Assembly (NCBI RefSeq): GCF_964275005.1
Contig: NC_092692.1
Span: 11,079,643-11,143,642, forward strand
DNA: 64,000 bases
Direction of reading: 5' to 3'
Origin: Diadema setosum
Taxonomy: Eukaryota > Echinodermata > Echinoidea > Diadematoida > Diadematidae
In this document: positions 24,761-36,280 of the stretch, in pieces
Layout: each line of letters begins with the position of its first letter
Position numbering within the stretch: position 1 is the stretch's first letter
Position numbers and translations under genes: made by a program
The notes under the pieces: model-generated
What the model saw: only the letters and a program-made list of their open reading frames with translations
Database searches by the model: none
What the model was told of the DNA's origin: nothing

Positions 24761-24766
24761 TATAAC

Positions 24767-24772
24767 TTTATT
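24767..24772 (-). other. Candidate poly(A) signal of gene A
   Basis: TTTATT on the plus strand reads AATAAA on the minus strand, about 630 bp after the gene A stop codon. It is the nearest perfect hexamer I found downstream of that stop. Confidence 0.35.
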
Positions 24773-25397
24773 TGCCTGCAGTATATTACATACCAGCAGT
24801 ATATATAATATCTATGCAAGTACTTTATGTAAAAAAAGTCGGATATCTAACTTCATGGCATCTTCTTTCCGAGCTTCAAAACCTACATGACCTATGAATG
24901 CTTCAAACCTAGAATGTATAGTTTTGTTTATGAAAGTATGGAGCCCGTTGCTGTAAAAATTTGAATTGATAATATTCAGCGTATCAATGCTAAGGTTTGT
25001 CTATTGAAATGGAATGACACGTGATGGGTGGTACCTATTAACCGCCTTCTCTGGGCGTGTATAATAGGCACTGCGATGTGTACATCAGTGCAGTAAAGTG
25101 GATCTGAAGAGGCAAGGAGTACAGTTACTAAAATTATTCAGTGGGAATGTTCTTTCCAAATCGGATTTGTTTGTTGTTGTTGTTGTTGTTTGTTGTTAAT
25201 GGGAACAAGGTCCGAAGAATGAACGAGGAAAAGGACTCAACAAAATTGAACGAGTACTGAAGTAAACAAGATAGTAAAACAACAACAGAGAGAGAGCATT
25301 ATATACAGTCTTCCGTGGCACATTATCACTACAGTACGCAAAGTTTCACATTTGTCTCTACGCAAGCCAGGTAAAATCACTTTGACGTGTTGTTGGC

Positions 25398-26818
25398 TCA
25401 AAACCTCGACGTATTTACATAGACAGACTCTAATTCTGCAGATTTCAGCAGAGACGGACCTGAATGACTCCTCCAAATCGCCGTCTTAGACTTCTGAGAT
25501 TCCTTCTCAATCTGAGAGACACTCTCCTCGTGCTTCACGAGAGGGCGTCCTGGCATGGTCTTTGTGTTCTTCGAGTGTTCGTCCCTCACTTCGACGACGT
25601 CGTAGACTTCGTCATCTGCGAACGCTGAGATCGATGGTGGCTGCGTCTTGAAGGGGAGCGATGACGACGACCTTCGCTCATTCTCGTACGGATTGCTGGA
25701 ATCAACGGACGCGTGCCGAGGAATGTCATAACCGAATTTAGGCGTTGACTGACTCTTCTTTGACCCTGTAGGAGTCATGACCATGTCATAGTGGTTACGC
25801 CGATTTGAGTCGGACTCGTTTCCACCACAGCCATTGGATCCCGGGACGCCAACGAGATCGTAATTGTCGCTGGAAAAGGGGCACGTAGCTTGGTCGCCGG
25901 CCATGTATGTACATGGCACGTCATCTCCGTTCTTTCCTGGGGAAGTCCCTCTCAGCAGGGGCTGATATGCCTTAGCAGTTCCTGGCTTGACGTAGACACC
26001 ATCCATTGAGAGGCTAATTTGGCCCTTTATCGGGGAATGGTCGGGGTTGTTGACTATGTCGTAGACATTGTTACAGGAATCGGTCGTGGCTCTTGCATCC
26101 AGCACACGACTGGCTTCAGGTGTCTTTGATCCCTTGTCTCTAGGAGCAACCTTCCCCTGTTGAGGCTTCCTTGGCACCCTCGGTGATGGTTTGGGTTTTT
26201 CTCCGCCAGGATGCTTAGGAGTGGGTGGAGGAATCTTTTCGGCAGTTCCATGTTTTGATTTGGGGTTTGTCATGTCAAGGTACCCAGCCTTCTTGGATTG
26301 AGGTACAACAAGCAAGTGATTTGCTGCCGTAGGTGGCGGCACAGTATCAATCTTATGTTCCTTGCGTACTTTGGGAGCGGGCTTGGGAGGTACTTTCTTG
26401 CGACTGACGTTGGTGTCGCTGCTCACATCTGCTTTGCTCGGCGCCGTCGAAGGAGTCTTGTGAAAGGCTTGTTTTTCTTGGTCCAAAGTCACGTACTCGT
26501 TCTCAGTGACTAACTCGTCAATTTCGTAAACGGGTTCCTCTGGTTCCGACTTTCCTTTAGGATATGCTTGTGCGCCTTGGTAGGTATCTCCAGCCGCCAT
26601 CATACCATTCTCGCTTGCTGTGATTGGCGTATTTGTATCTCGGAGAATCTCGTAGGTGCTTGGTTCAGGAACCTCGTCAAGTGCCAACCTGTCGTAACCG
26701 GGGTTCGAAGCTGCTGTGAGGTTATCATCTTTCTTCTTCCCTTTCATCTTGGCGTGGCGATTGGCTCGAGTTCTCGGTCCTTCAGCCCCTTCTATGCCGA
26801 CTCCAGCCTCCACAAAAC
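25398..26818 (-). CDS. Gene A exon 6: cytoplasmic tail with many phosphotyrosine motifs
   Basis: Encodes residues 222-694 and the stop. The acceptor is CTGATACCAG before GTTTTG. Motifs in order: NPGYDRL at Tyr263 (NPxY and YxxL together), STYEIL at Tyr277, VYEI at 319, EYVTL at 330, GYLDM at 401 (YxxM, the PI3-kinase p85 type), VYDIV at 474, VYVKP at 497, AYQPLL at 506, NYDLV at 541, HYDMV at 565, GYDIP at 585 (YxxP, Crk type), NPYEN at 599, VYDVV at 627 and VYVNT at 688 (YxN, Grb2 type). Proline-rich stretches PPKPAPKVRK (about 365) and PPPTPKHPGGEKPKPSPRVP (about 418-437) could bind SH3 domains. There is no kinase or phosphatase domain. By analogy with Draper/MEGF10 it would recruit SH2, PTB and SH3 proteins; this is inference. 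Confidence 0.85.
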
Positions 26819-27215
26819 CTGGTATCAGTAGGTCAAAGAGAAGTGAACGCACATTTTCACGTTACACAATGATATAAAGCTTATATCTCATGTAATTTTC
26901 ATATATTTTGTGAGTTCTTATTTCTTCACAGTGTAAAAAGATCGCAGCAATTTTGATCTCTGAATCATCAGATCATAGCTAAATATCATTTTTCGGAAAT
27001 GATGAATTAACATTTTTCACTTTATATTGCATATTGTATGAAAAAAAAGCATTAGAAACATTATGAACAATGTGAAAAATGGATGACGGGGAACGTTTAG
27101 TAATAGCATGAATATTCTTAAAAGTGTACAAAGTAGGTCTACTAATGAGAGATAAGAAAATCACTTTATCAATAATCTATGGACGGTTTTATAGGATATA
27201 AAAAACAGCTCTTAC

Positions 27216-27253
27216 CCCCATTCTGTCCCTCAGTTGAATTCTGGCTCTCCAGT
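27216..27253 (-). CDS. Gene A exon 5: 38-bp juxtamembrane micro-exon
   Basis: A 38-bp exon between a pyrimidine-rich acceptor (ending CATAACATCAAG) and a GTAAGAG donor. It encodes LESQNSTEGQNG and joins exon 4 (phase 2) to exon 6 (phase 1) without breaking the frame. 38 nt is not a multiple of three, so skipping it would shift the tail out of frame and give a receptor without signalling motifs. It was assigned from splice sites and phase only, since it is too short to be seen as an ORF. Confidence 0.65.
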
Positions 27254-29914
27254 CTTGATGTTATGAGCAGGATGTAGAAAAGAGAAAAATAACATGAGGG
27301 AAGTCAGAATTAGTATTAGTGTATGATTTAGTTTATAATATGCGTGCACGTTAGGTCCCAGATAAAATCAGTTATAATTTCCTTATAGACAATCAGTTCA
27401 ATTCCTTCAATTCGATTTACTTTCATTTTCCGACAAACATAATGTCCATTTCACACTTTTTTGTGACTAAACAATAATGTAAGCGGCTCATTGTGACAGA
27501 AACAGCGTACAACTATTAACAAATGACTAGTGAGACATCATGATAAATCATTGTTAGAAAGAAACATTGTAATAAATCACCACGGAGAACAATTATGTAC
27601 TCTACGAAAAATGGAGAAACCCACTGAAAAGACAATGCTTGTGATATGTGGACCACTCTGAAGAAAAAAAATATATATATACAACATACAATAAGTTCGG
27701 AAGCCCACTGAAGAGATAGGAATAACTCGAAAACAGGACGATAACAGACGAAAATGAAAAACAGATGATGGAAGACACGAAAGAATACAACACAGACATC
27801 GACATGGAGAAGAGTACTGGGAAATAGTAACGGTGTTATACACCGTGTTTATGAATAGTAAAGTGACAATAAAAGAATTGCAGAAATTACTTGAAGATAC
27901 ACACAAAATTGTGGTACCTATACACTCGGGTATAGTGGCAATATCAAAAGGACAGTGTAAATGTTGAGAGTAATAACAGAACTACATGCTAATTCGGTTC
28001 TATGGAACTATAAGATTGTATAATATGTCTTGAATCTTTTTTTTAACTCAATGTATGGACGGAACGATTTTGATTTTGTTATTTAAAGAGTATCAAAAAT
28101 TAGGACCAGTTTAAATAAACGCGCTCTAAACTAATATACTAGCAGTTTGACTAACATTCGTGGGAGAGGTAATCGGAAGTCATTATAAAGCTGAGCGCGA
28201 TATTTATGAAATTGTTAAGTTTTAGTGGGGGATAAATAAATCACAGAATTAAGGAAAGAGGATCATTGCTTTCCATATAGGTTACGTAAGTAAATCTAGG
28301 TCCAAAATGCCCTCTTGATTTTCTTCAATGTAATATTTTGTTGTTGTGTTTTTCTAGCATGTAGAATGTCAGCAACGGGTTCCTTGCTAAAGGAAAAAAA
28401 AAAAGGATGAACGACGTATTAAATCTATGAAGAAAAAATGATCTCTGGAGTTTATCATTGCCGTTATATTAATTTGACACACACCTTATTATCCTTATGT
28501 CTATCATGAAGAGGAAACAACGCACGTAGGCTATATACTTGAAAGACAAGGAAATGATATTGCATTGTGTACTGTGCTGATGAAGCTTGCATTCCATAGA
28601 CATACTGACTGTTGTGAGTGAAAGCATATAAATGTGTGGAAAAAAAAGTCGTCCATAAATTCTCACAGTTCAAGGCACGACCACGCCCATGTACGCAGTC
28701 TTTTACACAGTCTCTATACACAGTCCCATATAATTATAATGCAGTCTATATTTACATGGATGAAGCAGATTCGCGCATTTCCCGTGTAAACACCATAGGG
28801 CATTCGTATTCAAGCCTCTCCAGCAGGTGATAGATTACATAGTGGCAATACGTCGAGTCAATCCTCTTTAGTTTTGCGAGTTTATCGGGTTTATCACGCA
28901 AACCGGAAGTCATAGGATGGACTTTTATCCCATAAAAGGTCAAATTTCCGGCGAAGGTCAAACGCTACCCGCAAATAGTACAAGAATAAGAAAGAGTCAT
29001 GCGGGATTTCTTCTCCCATTCATGAGCCGTCTTTGCACGTACGTCATGTCTTCCACTTTCACTTTTTGGCATAGGAAACCCTCCAAAAAGCAACGACGAC
29101 AACAATCCACACAATTGATTTGTTTTTTGTTTGTTTGTTTGTTTGTTTGTTTGTTTTTTTGCCCTCGCAATTTGAACATAAAATTACGATGACGAACCCA
29201 AAGTCACATTAAATTCTCAATTAGCAACGCATCACAGTTGTATTCATTACGAAAACCTACTTAAGTCACAGCGTTATCATTTTTTCCCTCTGAATTAGAT
29301 ATTTCATATTCCTTCTGTCTCTTTAGTGTCCAGATGATCTCTAATATTTTGACCTGTGTTGTCCTCGTGTACCAGATTCTTTTCCAGAAAATCTTAGATA
29401 TTTGATTCCAGATTAACTCCTTCAGAGAAAAAAAAACAGAAAGAAAAAATGGATAGATGTCGGCCATGAAGTTCAGATGCATTGAATTGCTATCAGGAAA
29501 TTAAATTTAGCAGGTAATAGAACTTTGTTTATAAGTGAGGAACTGTGTATGTGTGTGTGGGAGGGGGGGGGATAAACCCATTGACAAGGCATGTTTTCTC
29601 CTAACAATACATATAAGCCATGTAATCATAAAAATCTAGTGGCATTATTACTTCCTTTCAATGTCATGATTTTTATTTTTTAGTCGATTCGAAAATTTTG
29701 CGATGATTTCCCTAATTATAATGGGATTATCTATTACAACTTCAGGTCAAATTTTTACTGACTAGAAAGATTACAGCATTGCCGCCTATGAAGACCTTCA
29801 CAGCTGACAAGAGGCATTTGACTTTTGAATAATCTGTCTCGAATTCATTTCCTTTCTAATCTTTAAGAAGGCATAGTAAACAAAGTTGTCTATTTTGCTG
29901 ACCTGAATATAATT

Positions 29915-30276
29915 TAGATAAGTAACAAAACTGGAACAAAGTTCATACTGTATCACCAACGGTTTATTTCTGCACACAAATTTTCGAGCGTCTCGCCGCC
30001 CTTTCTTAAGTGTTGATACAACACTTGAGAAAGGGCGTCTTGACTATCACTTGATAGTCAATCAGACTTTACCTGATAGTCAACCATCCTTTCCTGGTAG
30101 TCACTGATCAAAAACGAACAGAGGTGAATGTGATAAAAACCTAAAATGGCATTAGACTAAAAACGCTTGTTGTATCAACACTTGCGAAAGGGCGGCGAGA
30201 CGCTCGAAAATTTGTATGCAGAAATAAACCGTTGGTGATACAGCATGAACTTTGTTCCAGTTTTGTTACTTATCTA
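29915..30276. mobile_element. Long-arm fold-back MITE in intron 4
   Basis: Arms of about 105 bp (29917-about 30020 and about 30170-30274) match with only about four differences. Both start GATAAGTAACAAAACTGG and are bordered by TA, which suggests TA target duplication. The left arm end also pairs with itself (GCCCTTTCTTAAGTGTTG against CAACACTTGAGAAAGGGC at 29999-30037). Three ~22-bp repeats containing GATAGTCA or GGTAGTCA fill the centre. No ORF. Confidence 0.8.
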
Positions 30277-30306
30277 TTTATCTTGCCAACACGTGGACTA
30301 CCTAAT

Positions 30307-30309
<3 letters not shown>

Positions 30310-30364
<55 letters not shown>
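30310..30364. repeat. TA microsatellite
   Basis: TA array with one C interruption, 34 bp to the right of the fold-back element. Confidence 0.9.
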
Positions 30365-31339
30365 CATTTAAGTTTCATTTTGTTACATTTTCATTTATTG
30401 TTTTTGCATGGTACAAATTATTAACAAATTATTTGAGAGAACATATCAATTGATTCATCTTTCAGCATAACTATACTTTGTCCCTGAAAGCATATTATAT
30501 AAAATCATCGTGACAGAATAGAGATATATCATATACATTATTTACATCCTTAAATATATTTATATCACAGCTGATCAAAATCAAAAGTCTTCTGTTCCAA
30601 ATAATCAAGGATACAGAAAGCAAATGACGTTTTCTTATTACGTCAGTTATACGTCAATTCGCAATGTTACATCAAGAGAGCAAAAGTACGTGCACCAGGA
30701 TCGGCAAGTGACCGACACAAAGTCCAAGGCTTTGTTTAGCACATGCACTTCCAACTGACTACGGTAATTCTGACTATCTTTCTGTACACGAAGAGATTGA
30801 TCGCAAAACATGTTAAACGCCATTTTTACACATTTTAAAGTAAATCATCAGGGGACAGCAAAATAAAATATTCAAAGCCATACCTCGCTTGTTACATAAA
30901 GAGAGATGTTCTTGAAGCTTTGATGGGAAATATTACATTTTTTTTATCATTTGTTCATTTGCGATGAAACTCTTCCCATGTTTATCCTACGGTATCTTTC
31001 CTCCTCTGGGGTCACCATTTCAACATGGAAGAAATAACCCTCACTTTCCATGTGCTTTCAATTAAGAATCACAAAAAGTGTCCAAAACTAGACAGTAGCC
31101 ACAAAGAGTGCAAATAATCCTGACAACAAGGCTGATAATAATGACTGATGTGACATTGCTATCGGCAACATTTTGTATGTTTTGCTTATTACAATGAAGC
31201 TAAGCATGTTAAGTATGATAACTGATTACACAGGTGTTGTAATCATACTGATAGTATTATGATTGCAGTGAGAATTGAAGAAACAGTGATTATGACAAGA
31301 GTCTTTCAGAAAGCAGTACCTGACAGATTCCATTCTCCC

Positions 31340-31430
31340 TAGTTTCTCTTTTCCAGACATGTTTGTTCAAAATTTGGAACAGCAGGTGCGATCTTAAAGA
31401 TATAGAGGGTGACATAAAAAAAAAAGAAAT
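31340..31430 (+). mobile_element. SINE family B, degraded copy
   Basis: Shares CCAGACATGTTTGTT, GCGATCTTAA and GAGGGTGACA, followed by an A tract, with the copies at 40990-41139 and 60156-60310. The tRNA-like head is no longer recognisable. Confidence 0.5.
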
Positions 31431-31647
31431 ATCTTACAGCAAAGGTAAAATCTATACATGAAACTGATAAAGGTGTATAAGGTATTGGTAGTACTGGTCT
31501 GCTTTAAAAGTCTTTCATGTCGTATAATAAGCTGCCTTGAATTTCGGCATTAAATTATTTTAACTGAATCATTGAAGTCAGTTATCATTATTAACCGATT
31601 AATCTGCTCTCCATGGTTTCCTTACAATGTATAACAACGTTCCTCAC

Positions 31648-31969
31648 CTTGCTACGCGCTTTTTTCCCGATCGAAACCTCTTGCAGCAGCAACAGCACAC
31701 TCCGCAGACAACGATGATGAGGAAGACGATCACGGCAACGCCCACAGTCACAGACATCATTACTGGATTGGACAGAAAGCCCGCAGATGCCTTGGTTAAG
31801 CTTTCGACAGTGGCGGCAGGTCCCGCGGTAGCTGTCCGAAGTGAATCACTGGTTCGAATCCCCCGAGTGGTTGCAAGTATAGACGGGACCATTGTCGTCA
31901 TCTTCTGGGTCGTTTTTGACGCGAATGTTGTTGCCTGCGTTGTCGGCGGTGGCGTGCTTGTTGTCGGGG
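31648..31969 (-). CDS. Gene A exon 4: stalk, membrane span and Cys cluster
   Basis: Encodes residues 102-208. Acceptor CGCATAACAG, donor AAG|GTGAGG. Residues 103-168 are rich in Thr, Ser, Pro and Ala (starting PTTSTPPPTTQATT), a likely O-glycosylated stalk. Residues 171-192 are hydrophobic (VMMSVTVGVAVIVFLIIVV), the only strong membrane span of the protein apart from the signal peptide. It is followed by CGVCCCCCKRFRSGKK: six cysteines and then basic residues, so the basic end faces the cytosol and the cysteines could be acylated. The plus-strand ORF at 31627-32007 is a shadow of this exon. Confidence 0.85.
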
Positions 31970-32385
31970 CTGTTATGCGGATTTTAGTAGTAAGTTCATG
32001 TCGGTAGGAGATCAGATAACAACTTCACGAGAACATAACTGAATATAATATACAATATGATATATATCATACGTCATATATCTATGCTATATATCATGAT
32101 ATGTATATAATCACTCAACACTAATATATTTCTTTGGTAGTCCGAAAAAGACACGAAGTGGCCTGAAATAAAAGAAAACAATTCATAAAATTTCACTTTG
32201 ATTTTAGGTGCCCGATCTGTCTATCAAAAGATAACCTCTTCAGGAACTTGGAGGTCGCACATCATTTTTTAGGCCTATAATACAACAGAATACACAGATG
32301 TATATGAAAATTGTTGCAACTGCAGAAACTAACCGAAGTGTTTAAATATATACTACCATGTATGCATATATAATTATTATGTTTA

Positions 32386-32421
32386 ATAATAATAATAGAA
32401 ATAATGATAATAATAATAATG

Positions 32422-32469
<48 letters not shown>

Positions 32470-32540
32470 GTAATAATAATAATAATAATAATAGTAATAA
32501 TAATAATGATAATAATAATAATGATAATAACAGTAATACA
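32386..32540. repeat. AAT/GATAAT microsatellite
   Basis: About 150 bp of AAT units with GATAAT and GTAATAAT variants, giving Asn- or Leu/Tyr-homopolymer ORFs that are not genes. The next 340 bp (32541-32880) look like an interspersed repeat (GGCAACTGATTCCACAGG) without coding content. Confidence 0.95.
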
Positions 32541-32895
32541 GGGTACTCATAATGCGCCAATTCCACATAACTAATGTGCCCAAGGCGCAGTAGGAAAAGT
32601 GAATTATGAAATATAAAAATCATACACACATGTACATGCATGAAAGTAAATGAAACAATAATGACGAAAAAATGTAATTACATAATGTACAACTCTAATG
32701 GAAAGCAGTTATAAACAAAATGAGTCTTGAGGGCAATTTCAGAGCAGTCAACATTCGAAATGTAACGGATAGCTTGAGGCAACTGATTCCACAGGTAAGG
32801 TCCAGCATGTGCGAATGACCGATCCCCCATGAGTTCTTCGTTTTTGGAACAACAAGCAATCTACAATCGGATGATCATATTAGCATCTAGGAGGA

Positions 32896-35224
32896 CACTG
32901 GCGTAGCCAGGGGGGGGGGGGGGCGATGGGGGCGGTCGACCCCTCTAAGATTTGGATCGGGGATTTGCGAGGCGGAAAAAAAAAATGCGTGTTATACTGT
33001 ATGCATGCACATGAAGCGGGTGTCCTTGTCAACCTTTCATCAAATAACATCATAATTTTTTGAATATTTCACTCAAAGTGTGCACCAGATCGTTGAATTT
33101 CAGTTCAAAATATGCAAAATCTCTCGTGCTTGGGAGGGGGATACCCCCTCCCAGACCCTCCCCCTCTGTGCCTCTTTCCCTAGCTTTAATAGTACACTTT
33201 TTAGATTTACAAAAAATTATGAAAAATTCTGAGTGCACATGACTTATCACTTATATTCCGAAAACTCAATGTTCTCTCATGTACAAGGGGAATTTCCCCT
33301 TTTTATCGACCCTTTCCTCCCTAAGCCCCCCCCCCCCCCCCCCACATCATTTTTTTAATGATTTCCCATATATTCCATCAAATATGCGTATACGAGATAT
33401 CTCAAAGGCAAAAGCTCCATCGTACGGGAAGGGTGGAGATAACACTCGCCCACGCCTTCTTCCTGCTCGCCCGCCCCTCCCTCCCCCCCCCCCATGCATG
33501 TAGACTGTGGCTACACTTTGAACATAAACATTTTTCCAAATATGACACAAAATGTGTGCACCAAAACGTTTAACTGCCATCAGAAAATTATATAGAATCT
33601 CCTTCCACAGACTTGCTACACTTCTCTTCTGATTGAAAAATTTCCAGATATTCCAACAAAAGTGTACGCCAGATTGTTGAATTTCAGTTCTAAAAGCTTA
33701 AAACTGAAAAACAGGCTCCCTTGAATATGGGAGAGGTATCTTGCCACCATTCCATTGCTTGTTACCCACTTTAGACCCAGTACATTTTGGGAATGACAAC
33801 TTCCACAAAATTTTCCACAAAAAGTGTGCTCTAGATCGCTTTATTTCAATTCTTAAAACGCAAAAGCTCCGCCGAGCGGGAGAGGGAATCCCCCTTCCCC
33901 TATTAAGCTCTTCCTCACTAGACTTTATACATATACACACAGATGATGCACATTCGGAAAAGGAGCTAAATTCCGTGATTTTAACACTTCGATGAAAAAG
34001 TATTGCACCAAAAATTTGCACCAGATCGCTGAATTTAAGGTCTGAAAATGCAAAATCACCTTCGTTTGGGAGGGAAAATGCCCCTCGTGTGCATGCTTTT
34101 TCTGTTTGATTGCTGAACAGACAGCGTTCATGATATTCAGTGTAAGAATTAATACAATACGTTTATTAAAATTAATACCATTTTATAGCCATAATGTTCA
34201 ATAATAATCACATGAAAATATATTGCTACCTTAAACAAGTGGGACTGTTTCAAGTCGATAAAACACGCAAAAACATGCATCAAATTGCACCATTTGCAAC
34301 ATCAAAATGCAAAAAGTTCTCACCTCCCCTTCCCCCTCGCTCGCTCCGCTCGCTCGGGCTCAGTCGCGTTCATGATATTAAGAGTAAGAATTAATACAAA
34401 AAGTTTATTTTAATGATACCATTATTGGCAAATTGTGCAATAATAATCTACGCTAGAATATACTGCAACCTTAAACAAGTGGGACTGTTTCAACTCGTTA
34501 AAACATGCAAAAACATGCATTAATTTGCACCATTTGCAACGTCAAAATGCAAAAAGATCTCACCACCGTGGGAGGGGGACACCCCCTCCCACACCCTCCC
34601 CTCCCCCTCGCTCGCTCCGCTCGCTCGGGTTCAGTCGCGTTCATGATATTCAGTGAAAAGAATTAATACAAGAAGTGCATTTAAATCATACCATTAATAG
34701 GAAAATTGTTCAATAATAATATATATCAAAATATACTGCTACCTTATACAAGTGGGACTATTTCCAGTCGATAAAACAAGCAAAAACATGCAGCAAATTG
34801 CACCATTTACAACATCAAAATGCAAAAAGATCTCACCGTGAAAGGGGGGACACCCCCCTCCCACACCCACCCACCCCCCTCCCTCGCTCGCTCGCTCCAC
34901 TCGCTCGGGTGCAGTCGCGTTCATGATATTCAGTGTAAGAATTAATACAAGACATTTATTTGTTCAATGATAATCGACATGAAATTATATTGGTACCTTA
35001 AACAAGTGGGACTGTTTCAATTCGATAACACGCGCAAAAACATGCATCAAATCGCACCATTTACAACATCAAAATGCAAAAAGTTCTTACCGTCGGAGGG
35101 GGGACACCCCCCTCCCACACCCTCCCCCCTCGCTCGCTCCGCTCGCTCGGGCTCGGTCGCTTCGCTCCCTCGCAGACTAACCGCCCCCCCCCCCCCTAAG
35201 ATCAAATCCTGGATACGCCGTTGT
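32896..35224. repeat. GC-rich composite element in intron 3, full copy
   Basis: The left end reads CTGGCGTAGCCAGG at about 32899 and the right end read inward is ACGGCGTATCCAGG at about 35221, so the 2.3-kb block appears bounded by short inverted ends. Inside, sub-units with GCACCAGATCGNTGAATTT followed by paired GGGAGGGGG/CCCCCTCCC blocks recur at about 33083, 33666, 33823 and 34010, and then the ~250-bp tandem array begins. Small ORFs in it repeat the same peptide theme and look like by-products. A shorter relative lies at 10930-11905. Confidence 0.6.
34126..35206. repeat. Four-copy ~250-bp tandem array
   Basis: The landmark CCTTAAACAAGTGGGACT (or a near copy) starts at about 34228, 34468, 34741 and 34995, giving periods near 240, 273 and 254 bp. 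Each unit also holds GCACCATTTNCAACATCAAA, a GGGAGGGGG/CCCCCTCCC inverted pair (partly lost in the first unit), CTCGCTCGCTCCGCTCGCTC and (in the first three units) TTCATGATATTNAGTG. Confidence 0.8.
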
Positions 35225-35225
35225 G

Positions 35226-35560
35226 GGAGGATTATAAAGAGTGTCAACAAATTGTACCCTGGGGCAGATCCGTATATGCAGTGAAAAATAAACAATAATA
35301 ATTTGAATACAATGCAAGACTCAACGCGTACGAACAGTGAAGATAAAACAGGGGTAATGTGAGCATTTCTTCTGGTAAGGGTAACAATACGGGCTGCCGA
35401 ATTTTGCAATTTTTGTAACTATGAAAGTTGAGATTGTGGTAGCTGAAACAGAAGTGCATTACCAAAGTAAAGTCGGGACTATATAAGGGCATGAACAATT
35501 TTTTCTGTGGCTGTACAATTTGAATACTTGATAAATGTTTGATGATATTGCTGGAGAAAA
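35226..35560 (-). mobile_element. LINE 3 fragment (CR1/L2-type RT C-terminal region)
   Basis: On the minus strand LQKLQNSAARIVTLTRR and HITPVLSSL are followed by VFKLLLFIFHCIYGSAPGY, the conserved thumb region of CR1/L2-type RTs (QNxAARxxT, then HITPxL, then FKxxxxxxxxxxGxAPxY). In-frame stops and frame changes lie upstream (NALLFQLPQSQLS then a stop). It is a different family from LINEs 1 and 2, which end in YPTR and PxxWN motifs. Its left border coincides with the end of the composite element. Confidence 0.7.
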
Positions 35561-35610
35561 AGGAATTAGAGATGATCTCATGAGTTGTTATACAGAGAGT
35601 AGATCAAATC

Positions 35611-35770
35611 AAATATAATATAATATAATATAATATAATATAATATAATATAATATAATATAATATAATATAACATGATGTAATATGATATAACATAATA
35701 TGATATTATATGAAATAATATAATATAATGTAATATAATATAATATAATATGATACAATATAATAATACA
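35611..35770. repeat. AATAT pentanucleotide array
   Basis: About 160 bp of ATAAT units, pure at the left and with substitutions (GATAT, ACATG) to the right. Confidence 0.95.
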
Positions 35771-36170
35771 ATAATCTAGTTGCATTATTACTATAATTTT
35801 CGCTACTCACGAGGGAACTGCATTCTACAAGCTTGGCTTTTTAGCAGTCCCCTCCATTTCCGACCTTTTCTTTGTTATGATTCAGTCACATTTTGTCCAT
35901 GTATTTCTTCAAATAAAGTATGTGTATTGTTTCATGTAATCAAATGACGTGTATTTGAATTTCATTTGGATATGCAAAAGTTGCATTGTACTTAATTTGT
36001 TTATATGCAATTGTCATATTATATGCTTTGGCCGGAAATGAAATAAAAATGAAATGAATGAAATATAATTATTATGATATCATATATTGAAATATCAATG
36101 TAATAAATTGATAATCATGATATGATAATACTAATCAAACGAATACATAAAGACAAACGGACAAACTTAC

Positions 36171-36280
36171 ACATCGTAGTTATGCACATGCCGTCCTGCT
36201 CTTGCCATCCAGGGCAGCACACGGAGTCGGCGACGTAACCCACGCGATAGCTCTGGCGGGTTGAGGTGGAATACACCGTC
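36171..36280 (-). CDS. Gene A exon 3: C-terminal half of the EMI domain
   Basis: Encodes residues 65-101 in phase between TTGTGAATAG (acceptor) and GT|GTAAGT (donor). It reads TVYSTSTRQSYRVGYV, then ADSVCCPGW, then QEQDGMCITTM. CCPGW followed by a Cys about nine residues later is the C-terminal hallmark of EMI domains. In MEGF-type proteins EGF repeats start immediately after this Cys; here the next in-phase exon starts the Thr-rich stalk instead. Found by splice sites and motif only, as no long ORF covers it. Confidence 0.8.

Noticed and set aside
31627..32007. 126-codon plus-strand ORF
   Set aside because: It is antisense to exon 4 of gene A, whose minus-strand frame has splice sites, phase and a membrane span.
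32358..32641. Asn-, Tyr- or Leu-homopolymer ORFs
   Set aside because: Translations of an AAT microsatellite in three frames.
34126..35206. CRISPR-like array
   Set aside because: Units of about 250 bp with no short repeat-spacer structure, in a eukaryotic intron; it is a tandem array.
33050..35409. Several ORFs with LGRGIPPP- or GGGCPP-like motifs
   Set aside because: They come from the repeated GGGAGGGGG/CCCCCTCCC units of the composite element; the only real protein signal there is the LINE 3 fragment from 35226.
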